From Nocardioides sp. Soil805 (lineage in GTDB: Bacteria; Actinomycetota; Actinomycetes; Propionibacteriales; Nocardioidaceae), in assembly GCF_001429625.1 (NCBI RefSeq), contig NZ_LMSU01000002.1:496001-560000 (forward strand): a stretch of 64,000 nucleotides of DNA, given 5' to 3'. The position numbers and the translations under genes are program-made. Shown piece after piece: positions 51,302-60,574 of this stretch. Below the pieces are notes generated by a model. The model ran no database searches. It was not told the origin of the DNA and worked only from the letters and a program-made list of their open reading frames with translations. The first letter of the stretch is position 1. The number at the start of each line of letters is the position of its first letter.

Positions 51302-52180
51302 ATGCGCGGAATCATCCTGGCCGGAGGCACCGGGTCCCGACTCCACCCGATCACCCTGGGCATCAGCAAGCAGCTGGTACCGGTCTACGACAAGCCGATG
51401 ATCTACTACCCGCTCACGACGCTGATGCTGGCCGGCATCACCGACGTCCTCATCATCACGACGCCCCACGAGGCCGAGCCCTTCCACCGCCTCCTCGGAG
51501 ACGGGTCGCAGTTCGGCATCAACATCACCTTCGCCGTCCAGCCCAGCCCCGACGGCCTCGCGCAGGCCTTCATCATCGGCGCCGACCACATCGGTGACGA
51601 CGGTGCGGCGCTCGTGCTGGGCGACAACATCTTCTACGGCACCGGCCTCGGCACCCGGCTGCGCCGCTTCGACGACCTCGAGGGCGCGGCCGTCTTCGGC
51701 TACCACGTGGCCGACCCCACGGCGTACGGCGTCGTGGAGTTCGACGACGCGGGCCGGGCCCTCTCGCTGGAGGAGAAGCCCGAGCACCCCAAGAGCCACT
51801 TCGCGGTCCCCGGGCTGTACTTCTACGACAACGACGTGGTCGGCCACGCCCGGGACCTCAAGCCGTCCCCGCGGGGCGAGCTCGAGATCACCGACCTCAA
51901 CCGGATCTACCTCGAGCAGGGCACGCTCCAGGTCGAGGTGCTGCCCCGTGGGACCGCCTGGCTCGACACCGGGACGTTCGACTCGCTCAACGACGCGAGC
52001 AACTTCGTGCGCACGATCGAGGGCCGTCAGGGCTTCAAGATCGGCGCCCCGGAGGAGGTCGCCTGGCGGATGGGCTTCCTGTCCGACGACGAGCTGCGCC
52101 AGCGCGCCGAGCCACTGGTCAAGAGCGGGTACGGCGCGTACCTGCTCGGCCTGCTGGAGGAGCAGGGCGAGGGTCAGTAG
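51302..52180 (+). CDS. rmlA: Glucose-1-phosphate thymidylyltransferase
   Basis: A 292-residue enzyme with the nucleotidyl signature [41 protein letters not shown] (catalytic Asp), EKPEHPKSH and [12 protein letters not shown]. It makes dTDP-glucose, the first step of dTDP-rhamnose synthesis. Its 3' end overlaps the converging sugar transferase gene by 7 bases. Confidence 0.96.
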   Translation: MRGIILAGGTGSRLHPITLGISKQLVPVYDKPMIYYPLTTLMLAGITDVLIITTPHEAEPFHRLLGDGSQFGINITFAVQPSPDGLAQAFIIGADHIGDDGAALVLGDNIFYGTGLGTRLRRFDDLEGAAVFGYHVADPTAYGVVEFDDAGRALSLEEKPEHPKSHFAVPGLYFYDNDVVGHARDLKPSPRGELEITDLNRIYLEQGTLQVEVLPRGTAWLDTGTFDSLNDASNFVRTIEGRQGFKIGAPEEVAWRMGFLSDDELRQRAEPLVKSGYGAYLLGLLEEQGEGQ

Positions 52181-53706
52181 GCCCCGCTGCTGCCGAAGAC
52201 GGCGCCGAAAGTGCGCGCCATGATCGACAGGTCCTGGGTCATCGACCAGTTGTCGACGTAGTAGAGGTCGAGCCGGATCGCGTCCTCGAGCGAGAGGTCC
52301 GAGCGCCCGGACACCTGCCACAGGCCGGTCATGCCGGGCCGCACCCGCAGGCGGCGGTGCATGGCGGTGTCGTACATGTCGACCTCCGCCTGCACCTGGG
52401 GGCGCGGGCCGACCAGGCTCATCGTGCCCAGGACGACGTTGAAGAGCTGCGGGAGCTCGTCGACGGAGTAGCGGCGCAGCCAGCGTCCCGGGGGCGTGAT
52501 GCGCGGGTCGTCCTTCATCTTGAACAGCAGCGCCCCGGCACCCTGCGCCTCCCGGAGCTCCGCGACCAGGGACTCCGCGTCGATGACCATCGTGCGGAAC
52601 TTGAAGCACGCGAACTCGATGCCGTCCTTGCCCACCCGTCGCTGGCGGAACAGGACCGGACCGCGGTCGTGGGCCCAGACGCGCACGGCGGCGAAGAGCA
52701 GCACGGGGGAGAAGGCGAGGATGAGGAGGCTCGAGCCCACGACGTCGAAGATGCGCTTGCCCCACCGGCTCGCCTGTCGCACGCGGGGCGGCTCCAGGTG
52801 CACCAGCGGCAGCCCGCCGACCGGCCGGATGCTCACCCGCTCGCTCGAGACGTCGGAGACCTTGGGTGCGACGACCACCTGGACGTCCTTCTCCTCGAGG
52901 TCCCAGACGGCCTGGCGCATGTCCGCGGTGGTGTTGAAGGCGCCCGCCGCGACGAAGAGGGTGTCCGCGTCGAGGGTGTCGACGACCCAGGTCACGTCGT
53001 CGGTGTTGCCCCACACCTTGACGCCGGACGCCGTCGTCTCGCGGAAGTCGGTCGCCGGGGTGACGGCCCCGACCACCTGGTAGCCCAGCCACGACTCACG
53101 GCGCAGGACGGCCGCGATCTCGTCCACGTGCGAGGGCAGGCCTGCCAGCACCACCCGCTGCAGGAGTCGTCCCCGGCGCCGGGCGCCCTTGATGAAGAGG
53201 CGCAGGACGGCGCGACCCAGCACGAGCAGGGGGACGCCGCTGACGAAGGAGAAGAGGAACAGACCGCGGGAGAACTCGTACTGGGCGAGGTAGCAGCCGA
53301 TGCCGACCAGCCCGGCGGTGACGAGGGTCGAGTTGATGACCATCTTGAACTCGTCGGTGCCCGCACCGAAGACGCGGGCCCGGTAGCCCCCCAGGACGAG
53401 GACCACGACCAGCCACAGCCCGATGAGCGCGACGACGACCATCGGGGGGACGGGCGTGGACATCACGTTCTGCGGGAAGATCGGCAGCACCTCGCGCAGC
53501 AGGCCACCGACGGTGACGGCGCACAGCATCATCAGCAGGTCCACCGCGAAGGCGGCCACGGGGATGCGTGCGCGGGCGCGCCGAGCGGCGACCCGGGCGA
53601 CGGAGGGGGCCGCGACCTCGCCGGCGCTCGGCCGCAACGGGGGACCCGTCTCCGGGGTCGCCGGTGAGGCGACACGCGCGCTCAGCCGGTCACTCGTCGT
53701 AGACAT
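52174..53706 (-). CDS. Polyprenyl-phosphate sugar-1-phosphate transferase (priming enzyme 2)
   Basis: A 510-residue homolog of the gene at 24867. It has four N-terminal membrane segments, a CoA-binding-like domain ([20 protein letters not shown]), a membrane hairpin (about 345-365) and the catalytic domain [39 protein letters not shown] and [15 protein letters not shown]. It begins lipid-linked assembly of a second polysaccharide or glycan. The ATG at 53706 is chosen; an in-frame extension to 53751 is possible. Confidence 0.9.
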   Translation of the reverse strand: MSTTSDRLSARVASPATPETGPPLRPSAGEVAAPSVARVAARRARARIPVAAFAVDLLMMLCAVTVGGLLREVLPIFPQNVMSTPVPPMVVVALIGLWLVVVLVLGGYRARVFGAGTDEFKMVINSTLVTAGLVGIGCYLAQYEFSRGLFLFSFVSGVPLLVLGRAVLRLFIKGARRRGRLLQRVVLAGLPSHVDEIAAVLRRESWLGYQVVGAVTPATDFRETTASGVKVWGNTDDVTWVVDTLDADTLFVAAGAFNTTADMRQAVWDLEEKDVQVVVAPKVSDVSSERVSIRPVGGLPLVHLEPPRVRQASRWGKRIFDVVGSSLLILAFSPVLLFAAVRVWAHDRGPVLFRQRRVGKDGIEFACFKFRTMVIDAESLVAELREAQGAGALLFKMKDDPRITPPGRWLRRYSVDELPQLFNVVLGTMSLVGPRPQVQAEVDMYDTAMHRRLRVRPGMTGLWQVSGRSDLSLEDAIRLDLYYVDNWSMTQDLSIMARTFGAVFGSSGAY

Positions 53707-53922
53707 TGCATCGCCCCCCACAGGCCCCGAAGTCGGACAGATGTCGTCCAACGAGCCTTTACCCTCTCAGTGATCCGAGCATGTCTCACTGTTTGGGGCG
53801 TGTGTGGCGGCCGGTGTGCGCAATCTCTCCCGTTTCGTGACCGTTTGTAGCCCGTACCGCCCGGTAGGTGCTAGTCGGCGCCACCCGCTCGGCGGTGTGT
53901 TTCACGACGGACCGTTGGTGAA
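53707..53922. other. 216-base gene-free region
   Basis: This lies upstream of the priming transferase 2 gene and downstream of the second dehydratase gene. It is somewhat AT-richer (CTCACTGTTTGGGG, CCCGTTTCGTGACCGTTTGTAG). On the minus strand, GGGTAAAGG at about 53758-53766 is a possible -10 for the transferase. No ORF or strong hairpin is seen. Confidence 0.35.
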
Positions 53923-54870
53923 TCAGGCGTCGAGGTCCGCCGCGACCATCCGGGCGACGACCTCGGTGAAGCCCACGGAAGGCCGCCAGCCGAGCAGCGC
54001 GTGGGCGAGCGACGGGTCACCGACCAGCTCGGTGGCGTCCGCCGGCCGGACGAACGCCGGGTCGGTGTGCACCAGGGGACGCCAGTCGGCGACGCCCGCT
54101 GCGGCGAAGGCGGCGGCGACGAAGTCGCCCACCGTGTGGCTCTCGCCGGTCGCCACGACGTAGTCGCGCGGCGTGTCGGCCCGCGCGGCGCGGACCATGG
54201 CGTCGACGTAGTCGGGGGCCCAGCCCCAGTCGCGGCGCGCGTCGAGGTTGCCGAGCACCAGCCGGTCGGCCTCGCCCCGCGCGATGGCGGCCACGGTGGA
54301 GGTGATCTTGCGGGTCACGAACTGCGCCGGCCGGCGGGGTGACTCGTGGTTGTAGAGCACCATGCTCGACGCGTGCAGGCCACGCTGTCGGGAGACGCCG
54401 ACCGCGAGGTGCGCGTAGGCCTTCGCCGCGCCGTACGGGTTGAGGGGCCGGATCCGGGTGTCCTCGTCCTGCGGCGTGCGGTCGGGCTCGCCGAAGATCT
54501 CGGCGCTGGAGGCCTGGACGACGCGGACGTCGTGCCCCCGCTCCTGCAGCCGGCGCGCGCTCTCCAGCAGTGCCACCGGGGCCGAGCCGTTGACCCGGCT
54601 GACCAGGTCGGGCTCCTGCCACGACTGGGCCACCGAGCTGATGGCGGCCAGGTTGTAGACCTCGTCGGGGGCCAGGTCGAGCACGAGCCGTCGGGTCGCC
54701 CCGACGTCGGCCACGTCGCCGACGTGCAGGGTGACCTCGTCGGGGCAGTGGGCGGGACGGGAGTCGGCGCCGAGCACCAGGGCGTGCACCTCGACGCCGT
54801 CCGCGACCAGGCGCTCGGCCAGGTAGCTGCCGTCCTGGCCGCCGATGCCCGTAACGAGGGCTCGGGTCAC
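53923..54870 (-). CDS. GDP-mannose 4,6-dehydratase-like SDR (second copy)
   Basis: A 315-residue extended SDR paralogous to the gene just upstream. It has [45 protein letters not shown], the [14 protein letters not shown]yr-Lys pair, [16 protein letters not shown] and [18 protein letters not shown]. It is more diverged than its neighbour and could be a Gmd or a GDP-4-keto-6-deoxymannose reductase (Rmd-type). Its start overlaps the upstream gmd stop by 4 bases. Confidence 0.82.
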   Translation of the reverse strand: MTRALVTGIGGQDGSYLAERLVADGVEVHALVLGADSRPAHCPDEVTLHVGDVADVGATRRLVLDLAPDEVYNLAAISSVAQSWQEPDLVSRVNGSAPVALLESARRLQERGHDVRVVQASSAEIFGEPDRTPQDEDTRIRPLNPYGAAKAYAHLAVGVSRQRGLHASSMVLYNHESPRRPAQFVTRKITSTVAAIARGEADRLVLGNLDARRDWGWAPDYVDAMVRAARADTPRDYVVATGESHTVGDFVAAAFAAAGVADWRPLVHTDPAFVRPADATELVGDPSLAHALLGWRPSVGFTEVVARMVAADLDA

Positions 54871-55847
54871 CAGCCGGCCTTCAGCGCCGCCAGGTCGGCG
54901 TCCACCATCATCGTGACGAGCTCCTCGAAGCCGACCTCGGGGCGCCAGCCGAGCCTGGTGTGGGCCTTGGTGGCGTCACCGATGAGCAGGTCGACCTCGG
55001 CCGGTCGCATGAAGCGGGGGTCCTGGCGGACGTAGGGGCGCCAGTCGTCGATGCCGACGTGGGTGAACGCGACGGTGAGCAGCTCCTCGATGGAGTGGGT
55101 CTCGCCCGTGGAGATGACGTAGTCGTCGGCCTCCGGCTGCTGGAGCATCAGCCACATCGCGTTGACGTAGTCGCCGGCGAAGCCCCAGTCGCGACGGGCG
55201 TCGAGGTTGCCCATCACGATCTCGTCCTGGAGGCCCAGCTTGATGGCCGCGACGGCCTTGCTGACCTTGCGGGTCACGAACTCCTCGCCGCGGCGCGGCG
55301 ACTCGTGGTTGAACAGGATCCCGGAGCTGGCGTGCATGCCGTAGGACTCGCGGTAGTTGATGGTCATGTAGTGGCCGTAGACCTTGCTCACGCCGTACGG
55401 CGAGCGGGGCCACAGCAGCGTCTCCTCGGACTGCGGCACCTGCTGGACCTTGCCGAACATCTCCGAGCTCGACGCCTGGTAGAAGCGCACCGACGAGGGG
55501 TCGTCCCCGGCGTGCAGGCGCACGGCCTCGAGCACGTTGAGCACGCCGATGCCGGTCACGTCGCTGGTGACGAACGCGTTCTCCCACGAGTAGGCCACGA
55601 AGCTGACCGCGCCCAGGTTGTAGACCTCGTCGGGCTGCGAGTCGCGCAGCGCGCGCATCAGGCTGGACAGGTCGGTGAGGTCGCCGTTGTGGAGCGTGAC
55701 GTCGGGGACGAGCCGCTCGACCAGCTGTCGGCGGGGGTTGTTCTGCCCGCGGATGACACCGTGGACGTCGTACCCCTTCGACAGCAGGAGCTCCGACAGG
55801 TAGAGCCCGTCCTGGCCCGTGATCCCGGTGATGAGTGCGGTAGGCAT
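54867..55847 (-). CDS. gmd: GDP-mannose 4,6-dehydratase
   Basis: A 326-residue SDR. It has [93 protein letters not shown] and [16 protein letters not shown]. It converts GDP-mannose to GDP-4-keto-6-deoxymannose for rhamnose-D, fucose or talose branches. CACAAT, 7 bases, ATG suggests a leaderless mRNA. It is divergent from galE. Confidence 0.93.
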   Translation of the reverse strand: MPTALITGITGQDGLYLSELLLSKGYDVHGVIRGQNNPRRQLVERLVPDVTLHNGDLTDLSSLMRALRDSQPDEVYNLGAVSFVAYSWENAFVTSDVTGIGVLNVLEAVRLHAGDDPSSVRFYQASSSEMFGKVQQVPQSEETLLWPRSPYGVSKVYGHYMTINYRESYGMHASSGILFNHESPRRGEEFVTRKVSKAVAAIKLGLQDEIVMGNLDARRDWGFAGDYVNAMWLMLQQPEADDYVISTGETHSIEELLTVAFTHVGIDDWRPYVRQDPRFMRPAEVDLLIGDATKAHTRLGWRPEVGFEELVTMMVDADLAALKAGW

Positions 55848-55896
55848 GGGCGCGATTGTGCCAGCCGGGAGCGGGCTGCCCGCCCACCGGCGTCGG

Positions 55897-55902
55897 TAAG
55901 GT
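55897..55902 (+). promoter_or_regulatory. -10 box of galE
   Basis: TAAGGT, 7 bases, ATG at 55910. Leaderless arrangement. Confidence 0.5.
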
Positions 55903-55909
55903 GCGCCCC

Positions 55910-56923
55910 ATGAAGATCCTCGTCAGCGGTGGCACCGGCTACATCGGCTCGCACACCGTCATCCAGCTCGTCCAGGCCGGCCACGACGTGGTGATCGTCG
56001 ACAACTTCAGCAACTCCCGGCCCACGGTGCTGGGGCGGCTCGAGGCCCTGACCGGCACCGCGCTGGCGATGCACTCGTTCAACCTGTGCGACTACGACAA
56101 GACCGAGCACCTCTTCGCGGCCGAGGACTTCGACGCCGTCATCCACTTCGCCGGCTTCAAGGCCGTCGGCGAGAGCGTTGCGATGCCGCTCGACTACTAC
56201 GAGAACAACCTCGGCTCGACGTTCTCGCTCGTGCGGGCGATGCAGAAGTACGACGTCGACAAGCTGGTCTTCTCCTCCAGCGCGACCGTCTACGGCACCG
56301 ACCAGGCCGGGGCGACCGAGGACCGACGCACCTTCGCGACGAACCCGTACGGCTGGACCAAGGTCATGCAGGAGCAGATCCTCACCGACGTCGCCCACGC
56401 CGCCCCGCACCTGCGGTTCGCGCTGCTGCGCTACTTCAACCCGGTCGGTGCGCACGTCTCCGGCACCATCGGCGAGGACCCGTCCGACACGCCCAACAAC
56501 CTGATGCCCTACCTCGCCCAGGTGGCGGTCGGGCGCCGCGACAAGCTGAGCATCTTCGGCGACGACTACGACACGCCCGACGGCACCGGCGTGCGCGACT
56601 ACATCCACGTCGAGGACCTCGCGGCGGGCCACGTCGCGGCCCTCCAGGCGCTCAGCACGACCACCGAGCCGGTCAACGTCTGGAACCTCGGCTCGGGTCA
56701 CGGCACGAGCGTGCTCGAGCTGCTGCACGCCTTCGAGAAGGCCGTCGGGCGCGAGCTGCCCTACGAGGTCGTCGCGCGCCGCCCCGGTGACGTCGCGTCG
56801 TCGTACGCCGACCCGTCCAAGGCCAATCGCGAGCTCGGGTGGCGCACCACCAGGTCCGTCGAGGAGATGTGCGTCGACTCGTGGCGCTGGCAGTCGCAGA
56901 ACCCCGACGGCTACACGGGCTGA
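55910..56923 (+). CDS. galE: UDP-glucose 4-epimerase
   Basis: A 337-residue SDR. It has [69 protein letters not shown] (catalytic Tyr and Lys) and [10 protein letters not shown]. It interconverts UDP-glucose and UDP-galactose and so supplies galactose for polysaccharide. The ATG at 55910 is preferred over an upstream GTG. Its TGA overlaps the amidase ATG (TGATG). Confidence 0.95.
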   Translation: MKILVSGGTGYIGSHTVIQLVQAGHDVVIVDNFSNSRPTVLGRLEALTGTALAMHSFNLCDYDKTEHLFAAEDFDAVIHFAGFKAVGESVAMPLDYYENNLGSTFSLVRAMQKYDVDKLVFSSSATVYGTDQAGATEDRRTFATNPYGWTKVMQEQILTDVAHAAPHLRFALLRYFNPVGAHVSGTIGEDPSDTPNNLMPYLAQVAVGRRDKLSIFGDDYDTPDGTGVRDYIHVEDLAAGHVAALQALSTTTEPVNVWNLGSGHGTSVLELLHAFEKAVGRELPYEVVARRPGDVASSYADPSKANRELGWRTTRSVEEMCVDSWRWQSQNPDGYTG

Positions 56924-57642
56924 TGCTCGCCACCCTCGGCCTGTCGGCCGCCCTGTCGGCCGCCTCCGCGCTGCTGCCGCTGGCCGGCACGACAGTGGTC
57001 GTCGACCCCGGCCACCAGCTCGGCAACGCCAGCTACCCGGCCGAGATCAACCGTCCGGTGCCCGCGGGCGGCTTCACCAAGCCGTGCAACACCACCGGCA
57101 CGGCGACGAACGGCGGCTACCCGGAGGCGACGTTCGCCTGGCAGGTGTCGCGGCAGCTGCGCGCGCGGCTCGTCGATCTCGGTGCGGACGTCGTGATGAC
57201 CCGCACCAGCAACCGGACCGACCGCTGGGGCCCCTGCGTCGACGTGCGCGGCCGCGCCGGCAACCGCATCCACGCCGACCTCAAGATCAGCATCCACGGC
57301 GACGGGTCGTACGCCGCCGGTGCGCACGGCTTCCACGTCATCGCGCCGACCTCACGGGCCGGCTGGACCGACGACATCGCCGCCCCCTCGATGGCGCTGG
57401 CCCGCTCCGTGCGGACTGGCCTGGTGCGTTCCGGGGTGCCGGTGGCCACCTACATCGCCGGCGGGGACGGGCTCGACGTCCGCTCCGACCTGGCCACGCT
57501 CAACCTCTCCGACGTCCCGACCGTGATGGTCGAGCTCGGCAACATGCGCGACCCCGGCGACGCCCGCCGGATGACGACGGCGCGCGGGCGCGCGACGTAC
57601 GCCTCGGCGCTGCTGACCGGGGTGCGGCGCTTCCTCCGCTGA
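56923..57642 (+). CDS. N-acetylmuramoyl-L-alanine amidase (Amidase_3)
   Basis: A 239-residue exported protein. The short signal-like N-terminus (LATLGLSAALSAASALLPLA) is followed by the Amidase_3 domain with zinc ligands in VVVDPGHQLGN, an early Glu, and LKISIHGDGSYAAGAHGF, and the catalytic Glu in VMVELGNMRDPGDARRM. It cleaves the bond between MurNAc and the stem peptide in peptidoglycan. Translation is coupled to galE by a 1-base overlap, which is unusual for a wall hydrolase. Confidence 0.88.
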   Translation: MLATLGLSAALSAASALLPLAGTTVVVDPGHQLGNASYPAEINRPVPAGGFTKPCNTTGTATNGGYPEATFAWQVSRQLRARLVDLGADVVMTRTSNRTDRWGPCVDVRGRAGNRIHADLKISIHGDGSYAAGAHGFHVIAPTSRAGWTDDIAAPSMALARSVRTGLVRSGVPVATYIAGGDGLDVRSDLATLNLSDVPTVMVELGNMRDPGDARRMTTARGRATYASALLTGVRRFLR

Positions 57643-57659
57643 CTCGGGCTGCACGACAC

Positions 57660-57724
57660 GGGCAGTTCGGGCGACCCGAGCCGGCGCCGAGCGGGGCTCG
57701 GGACCCAGGGCCGGCGAACTGCCC
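57660..57724. terminator. Compound hairpin after the amidase
   Basis: The outer stem GGGCAGTTCG (57660-57669) pairs with CGAACTGCCC (57715-57724); the inner stem CCCGAGCC (57675-57682) pairs with GGCTCGGG (57695-57702). Likely the terminator of galE-amidase. Confidence 0.6.
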
Positions 57725-57733
57725 ACACCGTGC
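57715..57733. repeat. 19-bp imperfect direct repeat, left copy
   Basis: CGAACTGCCCACACCGTGC matches 58684-58702 (CGAACTGCCCCAGCCGTGC) at 16 of 19 positions. The pair brackets the frameshifted AbiEi-like gene. Confidence 0.55.
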
Positions 57734-57784
57734 CTGTGGATGGGCGGAGCAGGGACCCGTCTTCCGGTGCCAAGGTGATCGGCG

Positions 57785-58659
57785 ATGGATCCGGTGACCG
57801 CGCTCCAGAGGCTCGGCGGCGTCGCGACCTACGGGGAGCTCCTCGGGCCGACGACGCGGTCGGAGCTGCTGCGCGCGCTGCGCGACGATCGGATCATCAA
57901 GGTGCGCCGCAACCGCTACGCGCTGGTCGACACCGACGAGCAGGTGCGTCGGGCCGTGGCGCTCGGCGGCGTCCTGTCCCACCTCAGCGCTGCCCAGCGC
58001 TACGACTGGAAGGTCAAGCACGCGCGCCCGAGCGGCTGTGCCTCATCGTGCCGAGGAGCGCGCGCACCCCGGGCGCGGACGTCGAGGCGCGCTGGGCCGA
58101 CCTTGCCGACCGTGACGTCCACCGCCACGTGACCCGCCGGGTGCGGACGGTCATCGACTGCGCCCGGGCCTACGACTTCGACGTCGCGCTCTGTGTGGCC
58201 GACTCGGCGTTGCGTGAGGGGGAGGTGACGCGGTCCGACCTGGTGTCCGCAGCCGAGCGGAGCCCGCGGACCGGGCGGACCAAGGTGTTGCGGGTGGCCG
58301 AGTTCGCCTCGAGCAAGCGGGCCAATCCGTTCGAGTCGTGCCTGTTCGCCATCGCGCTCACCGTCCCGGGACTGGTCGTGGAGCCCCAAGGCCACGTGCC
58401 CGGTGTGGGGTGGGTGGACCTCCTCGACCGCCGACTCGGCATCGTCGTCGAGGCGGAGTCGTTCGAGTTCCACGGAACACTTGACGGACTGCGGCGCGAC
58501 GTCGCCCGCTACACGGCCTGTGCCCGGCGCGGCCTCGTCGTGGCGCGCTTCACGTGGGACGAGGTCATGTTCCGCCCCGACGACGTCCGGGCGGCCCTCC
58601 TGGACATCGTGCGGTGGCGCACGGTGCAGGCAGTTGGCTCCCACGGCCTGAGCGCCTGA
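57785..58659 (+). pseudogene. AbiEi-like / DUF559 gene with frameshift
   Basis: The first frame (57785 to about 58020) encodes an AbiEi-like winged helix (VATYGELLGPTTRSELLRAL, RRNRYALVDTDEQ). The continuation is in another frame (about 58023-58659): APERLCLIVPRSARTPGADV through the DUF559 part IVVEAESFEFHGTLDGLRRD. The break lies in the CGCGCG run at about 58021-58026. Removing two bases there restores one ORF of about 290 codons. It is either a real slippage mutation or a sequencing error. It is a relative of the gene at 4623 and likewise lacks a toxin partner. Confidence 0.75.
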
Positions 58660-58683
58660 GCGCGCTCGACGTCAGGAGGGGGC

Positions 58684-58702
58684 CGAACTGCCCCAGCCGT
58701 GC
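58684..58702. repeat. 19-bp imperfect direct repeat, right copy
   Basis: Partner of 57715-57733. Here the motif also sits in a small hairpin (GGGGC, CGAACT, GCCCC). Confidence 0.55.
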
Positions 58703-58706
58703 GGGC

Positions 58707-58712
58707 TAGGTT
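58707..58712 (+). promoter_or_regulatory. -10 box of hydrolase gene
   Basis: TAGGTT, 6 bases, ATG at 58719. Leaderless arrangement. Confidence 0.5.
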
Positions 58713-58718
58713 GACGCC

Positions 58719-59648
58719 ATGCCCCTCGACCCGCAGCTCAAGGACATGCTCGACTTCATCGCGGCGGCGGGCTACCCGCCCATGGAGCAGGGCACGCCGG
58801 CCCTGGCCCGGCAGGGCTTGCGGGCGATGTCGGTCGACCTGGTCAAGCCCGAGGACGTCGTGCCCGTCGGCTCGGTCGAGGATCTGGCCGTCCCCGGCGG
58901 GGCGGGGGAGCGGGACGCCCGGCTCTACCGGCCCGAGGGCGAGGGCCCGTGGCCGACGCTGGTCTACCTCCACGGCGGTGGGTTCGTCATCGGCGACCTC
59001 GACACCCACGACCAGGCCTGCCGGCGCATCTGTCGTGACGCCGACGTGGCCGTGCTGAGCGTGGACTACCGGCTGGCGCCCGAGGACCCGTTCCCGGCCG
59101 GGCTCGAGGACGCGCAGACGGCCACCGAGTGGGCCGCGGCGCACCTCGACCGGCTGGGTGGCGACGATCGGCTCGCGGTCGGCGGCGACAGCGCCGGGGC
59201 CAACCTGGCCGCCGTGGTCGCCCAGCACCTCGGCGACGTGCTGGCGGGCCAGTTCCTCATCTACCCGGCCACCGACGGGGTCGGGGACTACCCGTCCAGG
59301 GCGGAGAACGGCGAGGGGCTCTTCCTCACCACCGGGATGATGCAGTGGTTCAGCAGCCACTACGTCCCGGCCGAGACAGACCTCAACGCCGAGCTGCACC
59401 GGATCGCGCCGCTGCACGGCGAGACGGCCCACGTGGCGCCGGCGCTCGTGGTCACTGCCGAGTTCGACCCGCTCCGCGACGAGGGGGAGGCGTACGCCGC
59501 GGCGATGCGCGCGGCCGGCGTCGAGGTCGAGCAGGTGCGCTACGACGGGATGATCCACGGCTTCGTCGACATGGGCCCCTTCAGCGCGGCCGCCGCCGAC
59601 GCGGTCGCCGACATGAACGCCCGCTTCGGGGCGCTGCTGCGCCGCTGA
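58719..59648 (+). CDS. HSL-family alpha/beta hydrolase
   Basis: A 309-residue cytosolic esterase of the hormone-sensitive-lipase type. The oxyanion-hole motif is YLHGGGFVIGD (about residues 86-96) and the nucleophile elbow GGDSAGANLA (about 152-161). The acid is in TAEFDPLRDEG and the catalytic His in DGMIHGFVDMG. It hydrolyses short or medium acyl esters; the natural substrate is unknown. Monocistronic, with its own leaderless promoter. Confidence 0.92.
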   Translation: MPLDPQLKDMLDFIAAAGYPPMEQGTPALARQGLRAMSVDLVKPEDVVPVGSVEDLAVPGGAGERDARLYRPEGEGPWPTLVYLHGGGFVIGDLDTHDQACRRICRDADVAVLSVDYRLAPEDPFPAGLEDAQTATEWAAAHLDRLGGDDRLAVGGDSAGANLAAVVAQHLGDVLAGQFLIYPATDGVGDYPSRAENGEGLFLTTGMMQWFSSHYVPAETDLNAELHRIAPLHGETAHVAPALVVTAEFDPLRDEGEAYAAAMRAAGVEVEQVRYDGMIHGFVDMGPFSAAAADAVADMNARFGALLRR

Positions 59649-59649
59649 G

Positions 59650-60552
59650 TCAGCGCACGTCGAGGGCGCGCAGCGCGTCGAGCACGACGCGCAGGTGGGG
59701 GACCTCGTGCACCCGCAGCAGGTGGGCGCCGCCGAGCGCGGCGAAGACGGCGTAGAAGCCCTCGGCCTTGCGGAACTCGTCGCCGAAGATGTCGTAGGTG
59801 TGCGGCAGCACGTTGCACACCGGCACGCCCAGCGGCCGCAGCCGGAAGGTCTGCGAGAGCACCCGAGTCTGGTGTCGCGACCGGGTCAGCGGGTCGACCA
59901 GGTTGCCGTAGTGGAAGCCCATCCCTGGGTCGATGACCACCTTGTCGGCGCCGAGCTCACGGGCCCGCTCGATGCGCGGTCCGAAGTGGTCGAGCAGCAC
60001 GGGCATCGGGTCGGCGTCCGGGGGCACGTCGGAGGCCACGCGCACGTTGGCGGTCTCGCCGAAGCACATCACCACCGCGGCGTCGTACTGCGCGGCGAGG
60101 GTGAGCATGTCGTCCTCGTGCTCGCGGCCGGTCATGTTGAGGATGCGGGCGCCGGCGTCGAGGCAGGCGGCGACGACGCTGGGCTCGTAGGTCTCGACCG
60201 AGACGACGGCCTCCGCGGCGAGCCGCTCGACCACGGGCACCAGCGCCTTGACCTGGTCGGCGGGAGTGACCCGCGCGGCCGTCGCGTTACTGGACTCGGC
60301 GCCGAGGTCGATGATCGCGGCACCCTGGGCGGCCTGGATGCGGCCCATCCGGACCGCGTCGTCGGGGCCGGTCGCGACGCTCTCGCGGTAGGTCGAGTCG
60401 CGGGACAGGTTGACGCACCCCATGAGGGTCACCGGCCCGTCGCCGATGACCACCGCACCGTGGGGACCGGCGAGGACGACGGGCTCGACGGGCGAGGACC
60501 ACGCGTCGCCGTACTGCTCGGAGAGGACCGCCAGGTCCGCAAGGGTGATCAC
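59650..60552 (-). CDS. Divergent dihydropteroate synthase-like protein
   Basis: A 300-residue TIM barrel of the DHPS family. Recognisable blocks are VTLMGCVNLSRDSTY, AAIIDLGAESSNATAARV, ILNMTGREHEDDML, DKVVIDPGMGFHYGN and HLLRVHEVPHLR. The usual pABA/pterin motifs are altered: NxTPDSF has become NLSRDSTY, and GxESTRPG has become GAESSNAT. It resembles FolP2-type paralogs rather than the folate enzyme. GTG start. It is divergent from a RibD-C reductase with 22 bases between starts. Confidence 0.8.
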   Translation of the reverse strand: MITLADLAVLSEQYGDAWSSPVEPVVLAGPHGAVVIGDGPVTLMGCVNLSRDSTYRESVATGPDDAVRMGRIQAAQGAAIIDLGAESSNATAARVTPADQVKALVPVVERLAAEAVVSVETYEPSVVAACLDAGARILNMTGREHEDDMLTLAAQYDAAVVMCFGETANVRVASDVPPDADPMPVLLDHFGPRIERARELGADKVVIDPGMGFHYGNLVDPLTRSRHQTRVLSQTFRLRPLGVPVCNVLPHTYDIFGDEFRKAEGFYAVFAALGGAHLLRVHEVPHLRVVLDALRALDVR

Positions 60553-60559
60553 CCCTGAG

Positions 60560-60569
60560 ACTGTAGGCG
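60560..60569. promoter_or_regulatory. Overlapping divergent -10 boxes (DHPS-like / RibD-C)
   Basis: The minus strand reads TACAGT at 60565-60560, then 7 bases, then GTG. The plus strand reads TAGGCG at 60564-60569, then 5 bases, then ATG; this box is weaker because it lacks the final T. The TA is shared. Confidence 0.45.
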
Positions 60570-60574
60570 GCAGG

